Origin: Caenorhabditis remanei
Lineage: Eukaryota > Nematoda > Chromadorea > Rhabditida > Rhabditidae
Assembly: GCF_010183535.1 (NCBI RefSeq)
Contig: NC_071328.1
Coordinates: forward strand, 11,222,001-11,286,000
Direction of reading: 5' to 3'
Length of the DNA: 64,000 bases
The notes beneath the pieces are model-generated. The model made no database searches, was not told the DNA's origin, and worked only from the letters and a program-made list of their open reading frames with translations. This document shows positions 1-11,753 of the stretch, piece by piece. The first letter of the stretch is position 1; each line of letters starts with the position of its first letter. The position numbers and the translations under genes were made by a program.

Positions 1-3000
1 AGTCAATCATCTAATACCCACTTTCAAAACACGATTCATTCTATAGATGGGCTTCTTTCCAACTGCAAAATACACGAAATCCGTCGGAAGAATACTCAAA
101 ATGTCGAGTTTTAGTGTTCGAGTCATCAGGTAGTGTTTTTGAGTATCTGCTAGGGTTTTCTGAAAATCCGGGGAACATATTGAGATACTAGTGTTCACTG
201 AAACCGTACCACTTGAATGCCTCCTCTCGTGAATCGAAGTCTTGGTTTGATAATCAACATATCGATAATATAAACCGCATCACAAATGTAATCAACCATG
301 AACCAATAAATCCAATTTTCAGTTGTCTGATACGGATAACTGGATCGAAGTGGTATACAGAATGCATTGTAAAGAAAGCATAGAGTGACCAAGGAGAGCC
401 ATGTCATGTAGAATCGACCATAAGGATGGAATGTTCCTTTCAGTGAGAATCCAAATAACTTTTTTTGAGCAACAGCACTTGGAGACTCGGCACGGTTCTG
501 AAGAAAGTATAGTTTGATTTTTCCGAGTGTTTCTTAATCTACACGTCATATATTAATATCGGCGACACCTAATGCTGCGGCTACCGTAATCGTTTCTTTT
601 TTGAAAAAACCAAGTCACGTTTATAATTTGATTTTTCCAACTTACCCATCCCTTCCCGTCATTTCTATATTCTTCCTCCTAATTCAACCAAAATGAAATT
701 ACTTTTGATGGTTTTAATAGTCTTTCAAAGTGAATATGCTTCAAGTTATCGGGTCAGTTTCTCTTCAAATTCCATTATTTTTATCCTATTTCTCAGGACT
801 TCGTCGAAATTAAAATTAAATACGATCATCAATTCAAAAATCTAATCTTAACAACAGTGCTTTTCAATGAAACATCTTCTCATCCCGCAACGGAATGGGT
901 ATTGAGATGAGTACCCGAGCAACTTGAATTTTGAAATTGGAATTTCAGATGAAAACTCGCGACGGTAGAGAAATGATACAATGTGAAGTTCAGTCAACTT
1001 TCACAATGTGTTTTTGTGAAATTGCAGAAGGAAATTGCTGGGATTTCAGTGAAATTATGGTGAGAAGGCAACGCGAGATTCTATCCAATTCAAAATATTC
1101 CAGGAGTCAGTATACACTATTTCTCGTGATATATCAACAGTCCCTAAAATCGCCTTTGTAAAAGCTGGATATAATAAAAAAGCAGTCGAAAATATTCAAT
1201 TGATATTGAATAGTTTACATAAAAATGCTCCGGAACTTTCGACGCAATTGTTGAACTACAGTATGCCAACGTCTACTTCTAATAAAATATTTGATATGAA
1301 ACACTGCAAAAAAGCGAAAGATCCAAGTGAAGAAGATATTGAAAAATTGAAAAATCGAAGAGAAGTTGGACTGCTAATTCGCCCTGGCAAGCACTACTGT
1401 TTCAAGTTTTTCTCTCGTATACATCAAGATTTTTCTCATGAAAAATCCACAATTTTTTTGATGATGAGAGAGAAATTACTCGATCAAATCAATACGAATG
1501 ATGCACTCTATTTATGCGATAAGAATGAGACTTGTGAATTTGAGAAAATCAAAAAGATTCTCCCTCAAAAACTGGACGAACTTCTTGAATTCACGAATTC
1601 GATTTCTGATATTTTGATGGAACACCCGGTGAATTTTAAAGAAGCGAAAAGAAAGTTCAAGTTTGATCCAAAAGACGTCTACTACAATCAACGTTTTCGT
1701 GGAATAGTTATTTCTTGGATTTTCGGTGTCGCTCTATTGCTTCTAGTCTCAATGATAGGTAGATCAGTTTGTAGTTATGGTATGTTAGAGCCAACATTGG
1801 TTATCAAATATTAGAATCGAAAAACTTATTTTTAAGAAATACCTGATGAACGAACAACACTACAAGGACGTCATTTCAAACTGAAAGATATCGAGAAAGA
1901 ATTGAAGAGAAAACTACTGAAATCGAGAGGAGAAGAATCGGAGAAAAGTTGGAGGACTGTGGAAGCGGAACGAGAAATGCGGAGAGCTATAAAATTGGAT
2001 AAGAAGAGAGAAAAAAAGAGAAAATTGGAGAAAAACAATGTAAAAGAATTCCCTACATTACCAGAGAATTCACCGCCAGGAGGGAATGAGAGAAACATAA
2101 AAATTAGAAAAAATGATTCGGAGTTTGAACTTCAAAATACACAAGAGGATATCGCTGAATTTATTGGAACTGCTGTTGAGGTAAGCCGCCGGAAAGTTTC
2201 AGAAAACTTCGAATAAAATTCCAGGTGAGCCCTCCACTTCAACCAGCTACACCAGTTCGTCGCCGTCATGAGAAATCTCTGCCAAGTAGAACTGATCAAG
2301 GAACATTTGTTCCCAATATTATATCGGATAACGCGGCTGCACAGAGATCACTGATGAAGACACAAACTGTATCGGATCCAGATGTTTTAGCTACGGTAAG
2401 TTCTCGAGAAGAGCGGCTCTTCGAATGAGAAAGAATACAATTTAATGAATCAAATTAATCAATATCGAACAATTCCAGCCGCCTACTCCTTCTACTCCTC
2501 TTTTGGGTGGACATCAACCTTCTACTCCTCTTTTGGGTGGACATCAACCAAAAGTTAGAAGAATTTCTCGTCCGAAGACACCGCTTCCTCACGGACAAAA
2601 GCAGAGTAGGGCACCATCTTCTCAATCAAGATGCGATCCATCCGACGGAATTCCAAAAGCTATATCAAGAACGCCAAAAGAAAAGTCATGGCTCCGATTT
2701 TGGACTTGATTTGTTTTCTTTTTGTATAACTCTTTGAATATAAAAAATTTTGAAATTTCAAAAATAAATCTTACCTGCAACCCAATCAAAGACATCAAAC
2801 TGGGACGATGTTCACTTTGTTTCGGAATATTCGATGCAACGGAAACAGTGTCTTCTGGAGTCTCTCTGATCAAATCTTCTCGAACTGCAGATGTCCTTCT
2901 ATGCACTTCTTTTGCAATTGAATGTAATCTTTCTCTCATTACAAATGATATTTGAGATCTGACGTCATCTTCGATTACACTTGAAGACCTCGTTGCTGAA

Positions 3001-4636
3001 AGGGAGTTTGCATCGATTGATGAGGAAGGTTCCAGTCTTCCACGTCTGCTCTCATCGAATACATCTGGATGAAGATCGTCTGATTCATCGATTAATCCAA
3101 GGATCGGAGAGTCGACTTCATCGATTTGAATAACAACTTCTGGAGGACGAATGGTTGGAATTGGAAGAGGACGAGAGCTGGTTGTTGGCTCTTTTGAAGA
3201 ATTAGAAGGATCCAGTCTGGAAGACATCGTTTAGCAGACTGATAGTGACTGGGTTTCACTTGGATTAACAGAAAACTAGGGTTAGAAAGGGGATGACAAC
3301 GGAAATGAAAGAAAATACATTTCCGATTTCCTACTTTTGGCTTAGAGCTAGCCTTGAAACCTACTTTGATCATTGTTGGGAAAAGCAAGTAATATTTTTC
3401 AAGGAGAATATTTTAATCTGATTTTTTTTTCCACTCCTCTCAAATCACATTTCCAACACAATCAACTCACAAATCAAATGAATCTTCACTTCTCGGTGAC
3501 TTCCAATCATCTTCGCTCAACGGAGTCGGTTTGCTTGCTTTCTGAAATCATTCAAGGTAAAAATCACAAAATTCGAAAGTATTTTTCTCCCCACTCCATC
3601 TACAATATGTGATAGTCTCCTCCAATGTTTCTTAGCTGTAAATGTGATCTTTCGACCACTTTTCATCGATTTCTGGTCCTCATCACTTTCTTTTTCCGAA
3701 GACATTCAGAAAATAGACGGGAGAAAAATAGAGAAAGAAGAAATGATGAATACCGATAAAGCGAGACGAGAACAAGCTGTAAATGGCACACTCCAAGTTT
3801 ACCCATCGGAGCCTGTTCTCTGCGTCTCCTCAGTTACCTATTCTATTTCTATTTTGATACCCTTTTCAGATATGAGAAGAGAAGAAGAGATGTGTACAGC
3901 TTATAAACTAACAATTACCCGAATTCTAAAGAATTGAGAAGAGCGAAGAAGAACGAGAGATGTGAGTGAAAGGGAGAATATATCAGGATGATATTCACAA
4001 GATTATTTTCGCTTCCCAGAATTTTTAGTCATTTTTGTGCTTTTTTGAGGAAAATATATTGGGTCCATAGGAAACATGTTTGAACTCAGAAGCCTGGCAG
4101 ATACCGAATATATATATTGGTTTAATGAGTGAAGTTATTTTCAAAATAAGTTTTCCTGTCCCAAGAGACAAAACTCTTACAAATGGATTCTAAGAATGCC
4201 GAATCAAAGCTCCCAAATTAGTCGAGACTCGTACCAAACACGTTTTGTTTTAGTTTTATAATCGAAAACTCAAGCTGAAAACAAATGAAACTCAAAAAAT
4301 AAGGTTTTTTTCTAAACGCGAAATGTGATTTCTAGGAGTTCATCTTTTTCTGTGGTTTAGAAAAGACACCGCCTGGTGAGAAACTGAGTCTTTGTGCTCC
4401 AAGACAACAAAATCATTTGCCAACCTCATCACATTATTTTACTTCCTCAGACTGAAACACACCGTAGACACCCCTTATGAAACGTTCATAACTTGCACTT
4501 CCTCCACTTAACTAACCTGTCGATCCACATAACTGAACTCCCGTTTCCTGATACTCCGAGCCAAGTTGGTATTCGATTTCTTCGGAACTTTATACATATC
4601 CGAGAAATCGGAGGAATCTGCTGGCTTCCGTGACAT
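1..4636 (-). CDS. tax-2: CNG channel beta subunit, 5' part (TAX-2-like)
   Basis: Cyclic-nucleotide-gated cation channel subunit; in C. elegans TAX-2 is the beta subunit that pairs with TAX-4 in ciliated sensory neurons. Five exons join in phase: 4517-4636 (start codon at 4636, just after a TTCCAG acceptor), 3471-3541, 2775-3216, 210-497 and 18-159; the rest lies beyond base 1. The N-terminal ~210 residues are hydrophilic and contain RERLHSIAKEVHRRTSAVRE, resembling the cytosolic helix of vertebrate CNGB subunits. Exon 210-497 encodes S1-S2, with PYQTTENW and DYICDAVYIIDM; exon 18-159 reaches S3-S4 (LKLDILSILPTDFVYF). The S1-S2 wording is closer to CNGB than CNGA, which with the neighbouring rbpl-1, fcp-1 and syx-7 supports tax-2. 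The pore and nucleotide-binding domain are outside the window. The intron 498-2774 contains a whole gene on the other strand. Confidence 0.85.
693..2709 (+). CDS. Single-pass membrane protein nested in tax-2 intron
   Basis: I do not recognise this gene. Seven exons join in phase (693-752, 797-898, 949-1059, 1104-1779, 1837-2180, 2225-2395, 2479-2709) to give about 564 residues. It starts with a signal peptide (MKLLLMVLIVFQSEYASSYR). The extracellular part of about 290 residues has a cysteine-containing segment (EMIQCEVQ, MCFCEIAEGNCW) and later scattered cysteines. One transmembrane helix follows (GIVISWIFGVALLLLVSMIG). The cytosolic tail of about 240 residues is strongly basic and coiled-coil-like, then proline/serine-rich, with a tandem 10-residue duplication (STPLLGGHQP twice) near the C terminus. 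The topology suggests a type I receptor-like protein, but no known ectodomain is visible. The whole gene sits inside an intron of tax-2 on the opposite strand, and its AATAAA at 2763-2768 lies next to a tax-2 splice donor. Confidence 0.75.
2491..2550 (+). repeat. Coding tandem duplication, 2 x 30 bp
   Basis: Bases 2491-2520 and 2521-2550 are identical except for the last base. The unit is in frame in the last exon of the nested membrane-protein gene and duplicates STPLLGGHQP. The near identity indicates a recent tandem duplication. Confidence 0.95.
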
Positions 4637-5872
4637 TTCTGGAATGATTCGGAGGAATAGGGAAGAAAAAAACTGTGACGAAAAAAACGTTTCCAAAATA
4701 ACAGAATCAATTTCCTGTGAAAAAAGGTAAGAGGAAACGAAAAAGGCATTTCGAAATGATAAAATAGAGGGTATCTCTCTAAATATATGCATCCGTTTCC
4801 TCTCTTTTCGATGACCTCCTCTCCCCCATTTTCGCCCCGTTTTGCGTGCTTCTCTTCTATAATAATCTCTCATCCGCGTGCTCGTTGCTAAGCAGTCTCA
4901 TCTATATGTATACTTCTTCTTGCTAATTAGTACCACCTGCTGCGCCTTCTCTATCTACTTGTTACTCTTCGGAGCAGAAATCTAGCAAAACGGAAAAGAG
5001 GAGAGAGGAAAGGAAGAAGGGAAAAATCTTTAAATTCTGTTTTGTTCATAATTATACACTTGTTGAAGATGTTTGATGTTCATGCTTGGCTGCTGATTAG
5101 GTGGTAAAATTGATCTTTCAAAAATAAATTTATTGTTTCATAATGGAAACCAATTGACTATTCTGAGACTCACAAAGGAAAAGAATTATATGATGAAGTG
5201 TTTTCAAAAATAGTCAAAAAAAAAAATTATTTGGATAAAATTTGGAGCTCTGTGTTAACTGAAAACGTTATGTTATCAATTTATAAAGATAGAAGAGTCA
5301 GAAAACGAGACGATCTGGTTTCACTGCTCATCTTTTTGTTAACACTTTCCATCTGGAATAGTTCTGCTCCAGATATTTATCAAATTTATTCCATTTCTCC
5401 AAGTAAAGTGGATGACTCCATTAGGGACAGGAAAGATAAAAGTGCGCTCAAATGATATAATTAAAGATTTAAGACACTAAATCTTATAATGTAATCAATC
5501 CATGATATCTGCAGCACGAACAGAGCGGTTATAAACAAGTCAACTAACGAAATAATTAGCATTAAAGTTTGAATATTTTGTCAGTTGACCACTTTCTGAT
5601 AACCCGAAGAGAGTACTGACGACGAGACATTCTAACTTCTTCGATCTCATTATATCCCGAGTTCAAAAGATCCGAAAGCCCATACAAGAAGCCCTTCTAT
5701 CTTCAGTGTGCAAAGAATCCGGAAGAGTTATTTATTGTTCTTTTTTCTTCAAAAAATATATAAAAATAATACATTTTCATACTGAAAAACCCGATAACTA
5801 ACAGGTTGAGAGGGGAAAACAAAAACGGAAACATATTTACATCTTCTTCTTTTTCTCTTCTCCTCGCCTCCA
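4637..5872. other. Intergenic, tax-2 upstream region
   Basis: About 1.2 kb between the tax-2 start and the 3' end of the Costars gene. I see no supported gene. It should hold the tax-2 promoter and the 3' UTR of the minus-strand Costars gene. An open stretch on the plus strand at 5198-5455 has low-complexity composition and no recognisable domain. Confidence 0.5.
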
Positions 5873-6580
5873 TCAATCCTTTGGATTAGCTGCTGCGTGT
5901 GCACGAATAGCTTCTTTTAATTCTGTTCCCTCGAGAAGAAGTGTGATTACAACATGATCATCTCTCTTTTGGAATAACATTTCTCCTTCGAAATCCACCA
6001 TTTTGTGTTTACGGGCACGGAGAAGTGTTCCCACTACCTGAAAATAAGTGGATGTTTTGAAATTGATGTTGAAAAAGAGCCTCAGCTAACTTACCTTATC
6101 AGAAATATTAACATAGATTGTGAAAAGTCTTCCGAAAGTGATTCTGGTTGGCTCTCCTTCCTTGTCTTTCTTACCGTAATCCTCCAGAACTTCACACAGT
6201 GTCAGCATTTCTCTGTGAACATGTGCCGCTAAAAAATAAAATAAAATAATTAGGAAATCATTTTTTCTAAGTGAGATTTGATCCTTTTTAGTGTTACCCC
6301 GCGGAAAAATCGGAGCCGACTGAAATTTCAGAAAATAATTGTTGTATTACCTGCTTTTTTGGCTCTTTGCTCTGTCAATGTACCAGGTTTCGGGCGTCCG
6401 TACTCACTGCTGTCCTTGTCTAATTTCTTTGGTTCAAAGTCTTTTGAATAGACGTTATCTAAATGTTCAGAAAATTATTGATAAAATTTTCCACAGAACT
6501 GTGTTACCTTTACTCCTGATAGCCTGATTCTGCTCCATCTCTTTGAATTTGTTGAATAGAGATTTGTCTGGAATCGACAT
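5873..6580 (-). CDS. Costars-domain protein (ABRACL/ABRA-like)
   Basis: Four exons join in phase (6508-6580, 6351-6458, 6095-6228, 5873-6037), giving about 159 residues from MSIPDKSLFNKFKEME to the stop at 5873. The C-terminal ~85 residues match the Costars fold of ABRACL and of the STARS/ABRA C terminus: a helix (HVHREMLTLCEVLEDYG), then ITFGRLFTIYVNISDKVVGT, LLRARKHKMVDFEGEMLFQ and RDDHVVITLL. ABRACL itself is about 80 residues, so this protein carries a ~75-residue charged N-terminal extension. In other animals the family is linked to actin dynamics and Rho/SRF signalling; cytosolic location is inferred, as there is no signal peptide. The exon phases and the conserved VDFEGEMLFQ block make the identification strong. 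Confidence 0.88.
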
Positions 6581-8032
6581 AATAATAGATTTGATGAGGT
6601 TGAAGACGCGGGATTTCTAGAGTGAAACTGAAAAGCTCAATGCTCTAATTTCTCAAACAACAACTAAATGAAAACGAGAAACTTCTGACGTTTGAGAAGA
6701 AGCGGCGGGGGGATGCCCCCTCAACTTATTGTAAAATTTCACTCTCGGAAACTCTTGAAAATCAGTTATCTTTTTGGGAGAAGACGACAGCTGATGCCTG
6801 ATTTCTGAAGTTTTCCAGTGAGGGGGATGAGAAGAAGAAGCACGTCATTTCACGAGGTTACTATTTTTATTTGAGTATTCGAACAGTAGAGATAACCACC
6901 ATATCTTTTTCCGACTGGTTGAAAACATTTTGAATTGAAATATATAGGTGTTGTGAACTTCTCATCAGTTATTCGAATGACTTTCTATGATTCAGGTTAC
7001 TGTAGGATTACTGTAGGTACAGTAACCAGCTGGTGTAAACTTAGGAAATTTTCAATTCGATATTGAACACTCATGAAATAATTTGAAGAGATTTGACAAA
7101 TTTTTAAGATCTCTGGATTTAAAGATTGAAACAAATTGGTATTTTTATTTGAAAAATTGAAAATCAGATTGATTATAGAATTTGAATTTTATTTTTCGAC
7201 ATTTTACTGATTTCGAGCCAGTCATCTATATTTTTCAATGAGTCTTTCAGGTAAATTTTCTGATTTATTTCATATGTTTCAAACATAAATTCTGATTATT
7301 GACATAATATTAAGACTAATTAGACACAAAATGCCTATTAAGCATTTCTAGGTTGTTCATCTACAGTTATCTACTGTAATCTTTACAGAATCTACAGTAT
7401 TTTTTAAATCTTTATCTACAGTAACCCTATAAATCCGAGACTTACCAATTCTGGCGCATGCAATAGACATGTTTAGTAAGATTCGAATAATGTAAAGTCA
7501 AGTAAAAATATCAACTGATATATAACCTTTTTGTTTCAAAGTCGATGTTGATTGAGACGAGAAAAGAAAGCCTTCACCTCCACACTCGAGATCCTTTTTT
7601 CTCTTTTTTCGTTTCGAACTTGTTTGTTTTTGTGGGCGGATATCTGTACGTCTCTCACAGGTCACACACTATTTCTCCCATATTTTTTGGATTTGCCGAA
7701 TGTTTGATTAGAAAAGAAAAGAAAAGAACAGTTTTGAAATATCGGTGAATGAATAACAATGGAAATTGATCAGTGGTTGTTTAATGAAAAGACTCCTGAT
7801 TTTTGGGAAAGATCCTTCTGGAAACTAATAGAATGGTACTTGAGAAGTTGAAGGAGATTGGAGGAAAGTCTAAAATAGTTTTTTTTCTGAAAAATATGCT
7901 GCCAGGTGGGCTTGAACTCATGACTCATTTCTGGGTTGTTTGTTAAACGATACGGTAGTGTTGATCCCCAATTCAGAGTTGCCCAATCCCCTCTAAAAGA
8001 TAGCTAGAGAAAAATGAGTTTATTTCTTCTGT
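6581..8032. other. Intergenic, TACTGTAG-rich
   Basis: About 1.45 kb upstream of the Costars gene and downstream of the next minus-strand gene. No supported protein gene; an open stretch at 7545-7748 has no domain. Repeated TACTGTAG/CTACAGTA motifs occur around 6990-7030 and 7365-7430 in both orientations, a motif common in Caenorhabditis dispersed repeats. A tRNA-like relic lies at 7899-7983. Confidence 0.5.
7899..7983 (-). pseudogene. tRNA-like relic
   Basis: On the minus strand the 3' half reads like a tRNA: a T-arm-like GAGTTCAAGCCC (close to the B-box consensus), then a CACCTGGCAGC end, followed within a few bases by TTTTT, the RNA polymerase III stop signal. The 5' half has a D-arm/A-box-like stretch (AATTGGGGATCAACACTACC) but does not form a convincing acceptor stem. 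It is best read as a degenerate tRNA or tRNA-derived SINE fragment, not a working tRNA. Confidence 0.35.
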
Positions 8033-9660
8033 TTAATCGAAAATCTCAATTTCCACTGGAATTTCCGGTGTCGTTGTCCGATCCAATTCAATAATCGGTG
8101 CTACAAGAGCATCTATTCGTGTGCATTGTTGATCCCAAATGAATTCTCCAATGTTCTGTTTATTCATCTCAATATACATGTTGATGGAGGTCTCCGTGAA
8201 TTCACGGTAGCGAGGAGCGGCTGAAAATAAAACAAATGGCTTTAAAAATACTTCCACAAAACAAATAAACTCACTCTCCGGAGTTGTTGACTTCTTTTTT
8301 CTCCGAACAATCACTTTCTTCTTCGGATTCTCCACGTCATTCATCACAGGCGGTACTGTTGGAATTTCCACGTCACAATTGAGAAGTAGATCAAACTTCT
8401 TCTTGCTCTCCATTTGTTTGATTATTTCTTCCTCTCTTTTCTCTTCTTCCGGTTTCAGCTTTTCATCGTTGTCTTCTGAATTCCTCACTCCCTTCGCCAT
8501 CCCAACGTCGTCTGAATCCTCTGGCATTGACATCATTCCTCCCAATCCAGCAATACTATCCAAGGACGTCATTGACACGTGGTGGTCATGTGCTTCCAGT
8601 TGTTTTCCATCAAAGTCAGTTACCGTAATCTCATCTGCAATATCTCTTCTTTCCACAATTTCAGGAGATGACATCATAGTCTCCACGTCATCAGAAATCA
8701 AAGTGGCGGAATCAGAATGAAGAAGTGGTTGATCTGATAATATTTGAACTTCCACATTATCAAATTCCTTTTCAGACTTTCCAGATTTTTCGGAAAATTC
8801 TGACTTCTTTCTTCTTTTTACCACCTTTCTTTTTAATCTTTTCTCTCTGTTTTCATCGTGATTTGTGGATCCTGAAAATTGGGATGAGAAAGAATTGAAG
8901 AGGGTGATGATTACCTCTTGAACATGAAATTATCTTTGGCGGGTACCCGGGTTTGGAGATGTTCCAGTGGTCGAATCTGGGTGGTGCGCGGGGTTCTGAA
9001 ACAGAATTTGTTGGTATTTGATTCGAGAAAACGTTATTTTTAACATGAACTTCTTCAGTTTTCCTTTAAGAACTTGTTCCAAGTTTTAAAGAAGTATGTA
9101 GATCAAAAGTAGAGCTTTTTGCACATCCTGAGAAGCTATCAATCGGCCAAGTAGTCTCGCAATCATTTCCCCCCATCGGGGCTAAACTGTGACATTTTAG
9201 AGTTTTATAATTTGATGCTTGTAACTTTTCAAACGGAGTTTTTACAAAAAGTTGTAAATTACAAAAATAAAACTCTATGTTTGATATACACAGCCCATAA
9301 ATGTTGGCATTGGGAGATAATAAGTCACACCGTGATACATTCACAAATTTGACCATTTTCAACTGAAAACTGCAAGTGTGGCAATCTTGATGGCTAGTAC
9401 TGTAGGCTTCTGGTGATCTCCGGGAAGGTACTTATTCTTAAAAAGACAACTCGTAACAACTATAATATTTATCACGTGAAAAAGTTTAAGGTATATTTAT
9501 TAGGTTGAAAGGAGTCTTGCCAAAAAATTATGTTCTAGTCGTCTACTAAAAGAATTCGGGAAATCTAATCTAAAAAAGAGTTCTTACCACAACAAATAGT
9601 GACGCAAATGGTGAGTTCTGTTGGTTCATAATTCTTGAATATCCTCCGACACACACCCAT
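8033..9660 (-). CDS. Hypothetical charged protein with MGVC N terminus
   Basis: I do not recognise this gene. Four exons join in phase (9588-9660, 8915-8995, 8275-8871, 8033-8220) for about 312 residues. It begins MGVCRRIFKNYEPTEL: Gly2 and Cys4 make N-terminal lipidation possible, though the residue at position 6 is not the usual Ser/Thr. A proline-rich segment follows (EPRAPPRFDHW), then a lysine/arginine-rich stretch (EKRLKRKVVKRRKK), a long acidic Ser/Asp/Glu-rich region and a second basic cluster (NPKKKVIVRRKKK). The C-terminal ~60 residues are less biased (REFTETSINMYIEMNKQNIG) and could be the folded part. No enzyme motif or membrane segment is visible. The first intron (8996-9587) contains a repeat-like open stretch that is not part of the gene. 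Confidence 0.65.
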
Positions 9661-11004
9661 TTTCTTCTTCTCTTTTCAATTAAATAACATTATTTTTCTC
9701 TGTAAAATGAACATGAACACGTATCATTATTTGGGCGGTTCGGTGCGGTAAGATCAATAAGAATCTTTGGGTTTTAAAACTTTCTTTGATATCTAACACA
9801 CTATTTGCTCTCTTCATTTTGACTCTGAGAGCACAGATTTTTTGAAAAAAGGAAAAAGAGAAAAAGATCTGCGGTTAAGAGAAAACGGAACATTTTGAAG
9901 AACTTTCTTCTCTTGAAAATGAATTGAAAACAGATGTCATTGACATACTTTTTGACATTTCATTTGTCACTTTTAACTGAAAAATACAGAAAAAAAGGAG
10001 GAAGAGTGTGAGAAAATGTGAAAAAGATAACAGAAATGAAAGAAAAAACAAGGATGTGATGGCTCGACGCTCACCACATTATTTATTGGACTCAGGCGGC
10101 TTTCTGATAGATAACAGATGGTAGATGGGGCGATTGATGGGGGCGAAAAACCAATAAAGAAGTAAGGAAAATAGAGAAAAAATATGTTGGCACATTTCAT
10201 TTGGAGAGTTCTAATGGGATTCAGATGTGGGAAAATATGATCTCTTGTGGCTTGGTTAGCATATGTTAGGAGGACAAGATAGTCGTCACAGATCGGATGG
10301 ATTCTTTTCAGAATTTACTTGGAATAGAATTATAGATTTTTCAGCGAGAGATGAGAAAGAATCTTCTAAATTATGAAGACGAGAACTGAAGCTGTGCGTA
10401 ATTTCGATGCCTAGATTTAATTTAATTTCTCAATAAGAATTAGAAAAAGAAAGGAAAATTGTTCAACAACTTATTTCACATCAACAATTGGGGTCAAAAT
10501 ACAATCGAAACCAATTTTTATTGCTTTCGGTTTGTCTGGAATCATCTAGAAGCAACAACTGTAATGTCTTGTATGGTCAATTCTGAAAAGTAATTGGTCA
10601 CAAAAATATGCTTTCGACCATCACAAGTGTATCGGTCTTAGAAACGACTGTTTCATTGTTTTTCAGAATCATATATTTATTTATTTGTTCATAAAGATAA
10701 GCAACCTAAAAATACACAATTTCCCGCCTATACTAATATTCAATTCACACAAAACATATTATGTATTACTCGTTTCCAGTCGTCGGTGTATAGTATATAT
10801 TTATCGAAAGCGATTTCTAATGCTCTCCCACTCGGAGACACTAAAATCAAATCAGGTTGAACTAACAGAATATGTGCTAATTATTCTGTTTTCCTTGTAT
10901 TATTCGAATGAGATTGAATTAGGATTGAGTCAGCAGTCAGTGACACTACCAATACCCGTGAAAAGAGAAAGGAAAAACACTCATTTGAATTTCCAATTCG
11001 TGTG
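9661..11004. other. Intergenic
   Basis: About 1.3 kb between two divergently transcribed genes, so it should hold both promoters. I see no supported gene. Open stretches at 9973-10200 (minus) and 10685-11005 (plus) lack domains and splice-consistent extensions. Confidence 0.5.
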
Positions 11005-11753
11005 ATGAAGACACTCTTCCTGGTGGGTTTTTTTTGAATTTAGTTGTTAACTACCGTGTATTGTGGTTTCCGATGATTTTTTTGTTCCAAGTTTTGAATG
11101 AAATATCTGACTATGAGATTTGATAGTTGCGCTTTACAGTTCTTGGATTTTTTATTTGGAGTGTCTCAGGGACCCAATCTGATTGACTTTTCTATCATTG
11201 TATAGGACTTATCTTAAGGTTGTCTTGAATTGAACTCTATTTGATTCAAACCTTTCCAATACACGAAATGGGAGTCTATCTATAGAAAGAGCTCCCGCAC
11301 AGAGTTCTCATTTACAAAAAATGAATCTTCAAGTTTCATCATGATTCTGTATAAAAGTTACAACTATGACCACTTTTGTCACATTTTCACAGTAAATTCT
11401 TTTTGACTGAAACTGCAATTACCAATATTTTTGGTCAGTCCATTATCAAGAAGTTTATATTTCACATAGAATTTTTTCAGATTCTCCTTACCCTTCCCTT
11501 CATAACACCAGCTCATCGAACATGTCGTCGTTCCACTCAATGTCCTCAAAACGAAGTATGTCATCATGGATACTGTCAATCATTCGAAGATAGCCGATGC
11601 ATCACTTCCGCATTCTGCCCGAGAAACTACAAATGTATCAACGGAAAATGTGAGAAGCACAATGGAGTTCGACACTTTTTATTGGGAATGTATTGCATGA
11701 CAAATTTTCAGTGTCCGTTGAGAATGTACTGTTCTCGTGGACATTGTGTTTAG
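11005..11753 (+). CDS. Secreted protein with three 4-Cys modules
   Basis: Two exons (11005-11022 and 11481-11753) join in phase for about 96 residues. Joining them yields a clear signal peptide (MKTLFLILLTLPFITPAHR) immediately before the mature region. The mature protein is three tandem modules with exactly the spacing C-x5-C-x5-C-x4-C: CRRSTQCPQNEVCHHGYC, CITSAFCPRNYKCINGKC and CMTNFQCPLRMYCSRGHC. The spacing and the hydrophobic residue before the third cysteine resemble the EB-type and related short disulfide modules of nematode secreted proteins. The role is not shown by the sequence; defence peptide, cuticle-associated factor or ligand are all possible. It belongs with the two minus-strand genes that follow, which use the same module. 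Confidence 0.8.

Noticed and set aside
3542..3705. Minus-strand open stretch starting MSSEKESDEDQ as an alternative first exon of tax-2
   Set aside because: Its frame does not continue into the exon at 3471-3541, and no good donor joins it in phase; the exon at 4517-4636 does join.
5198..5455. Open frame of 85 residues on the plus strand
   Set aside because: No domain, no splice-supported extension and low-complexity composition.
9066..9362. 98-residue open frame in the first intron of the MGVC gene
   Set aside because: The gene's exons join in phase across this intron; the stretch looks like repeat or chance sequence.
10685..11005. 106-residue plus-strand open frame upstream of the Cys-module gene
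   Set aside because: No domain, and it overlaps the promoter; the real start at 11005 is in another frame with a signal peptide.
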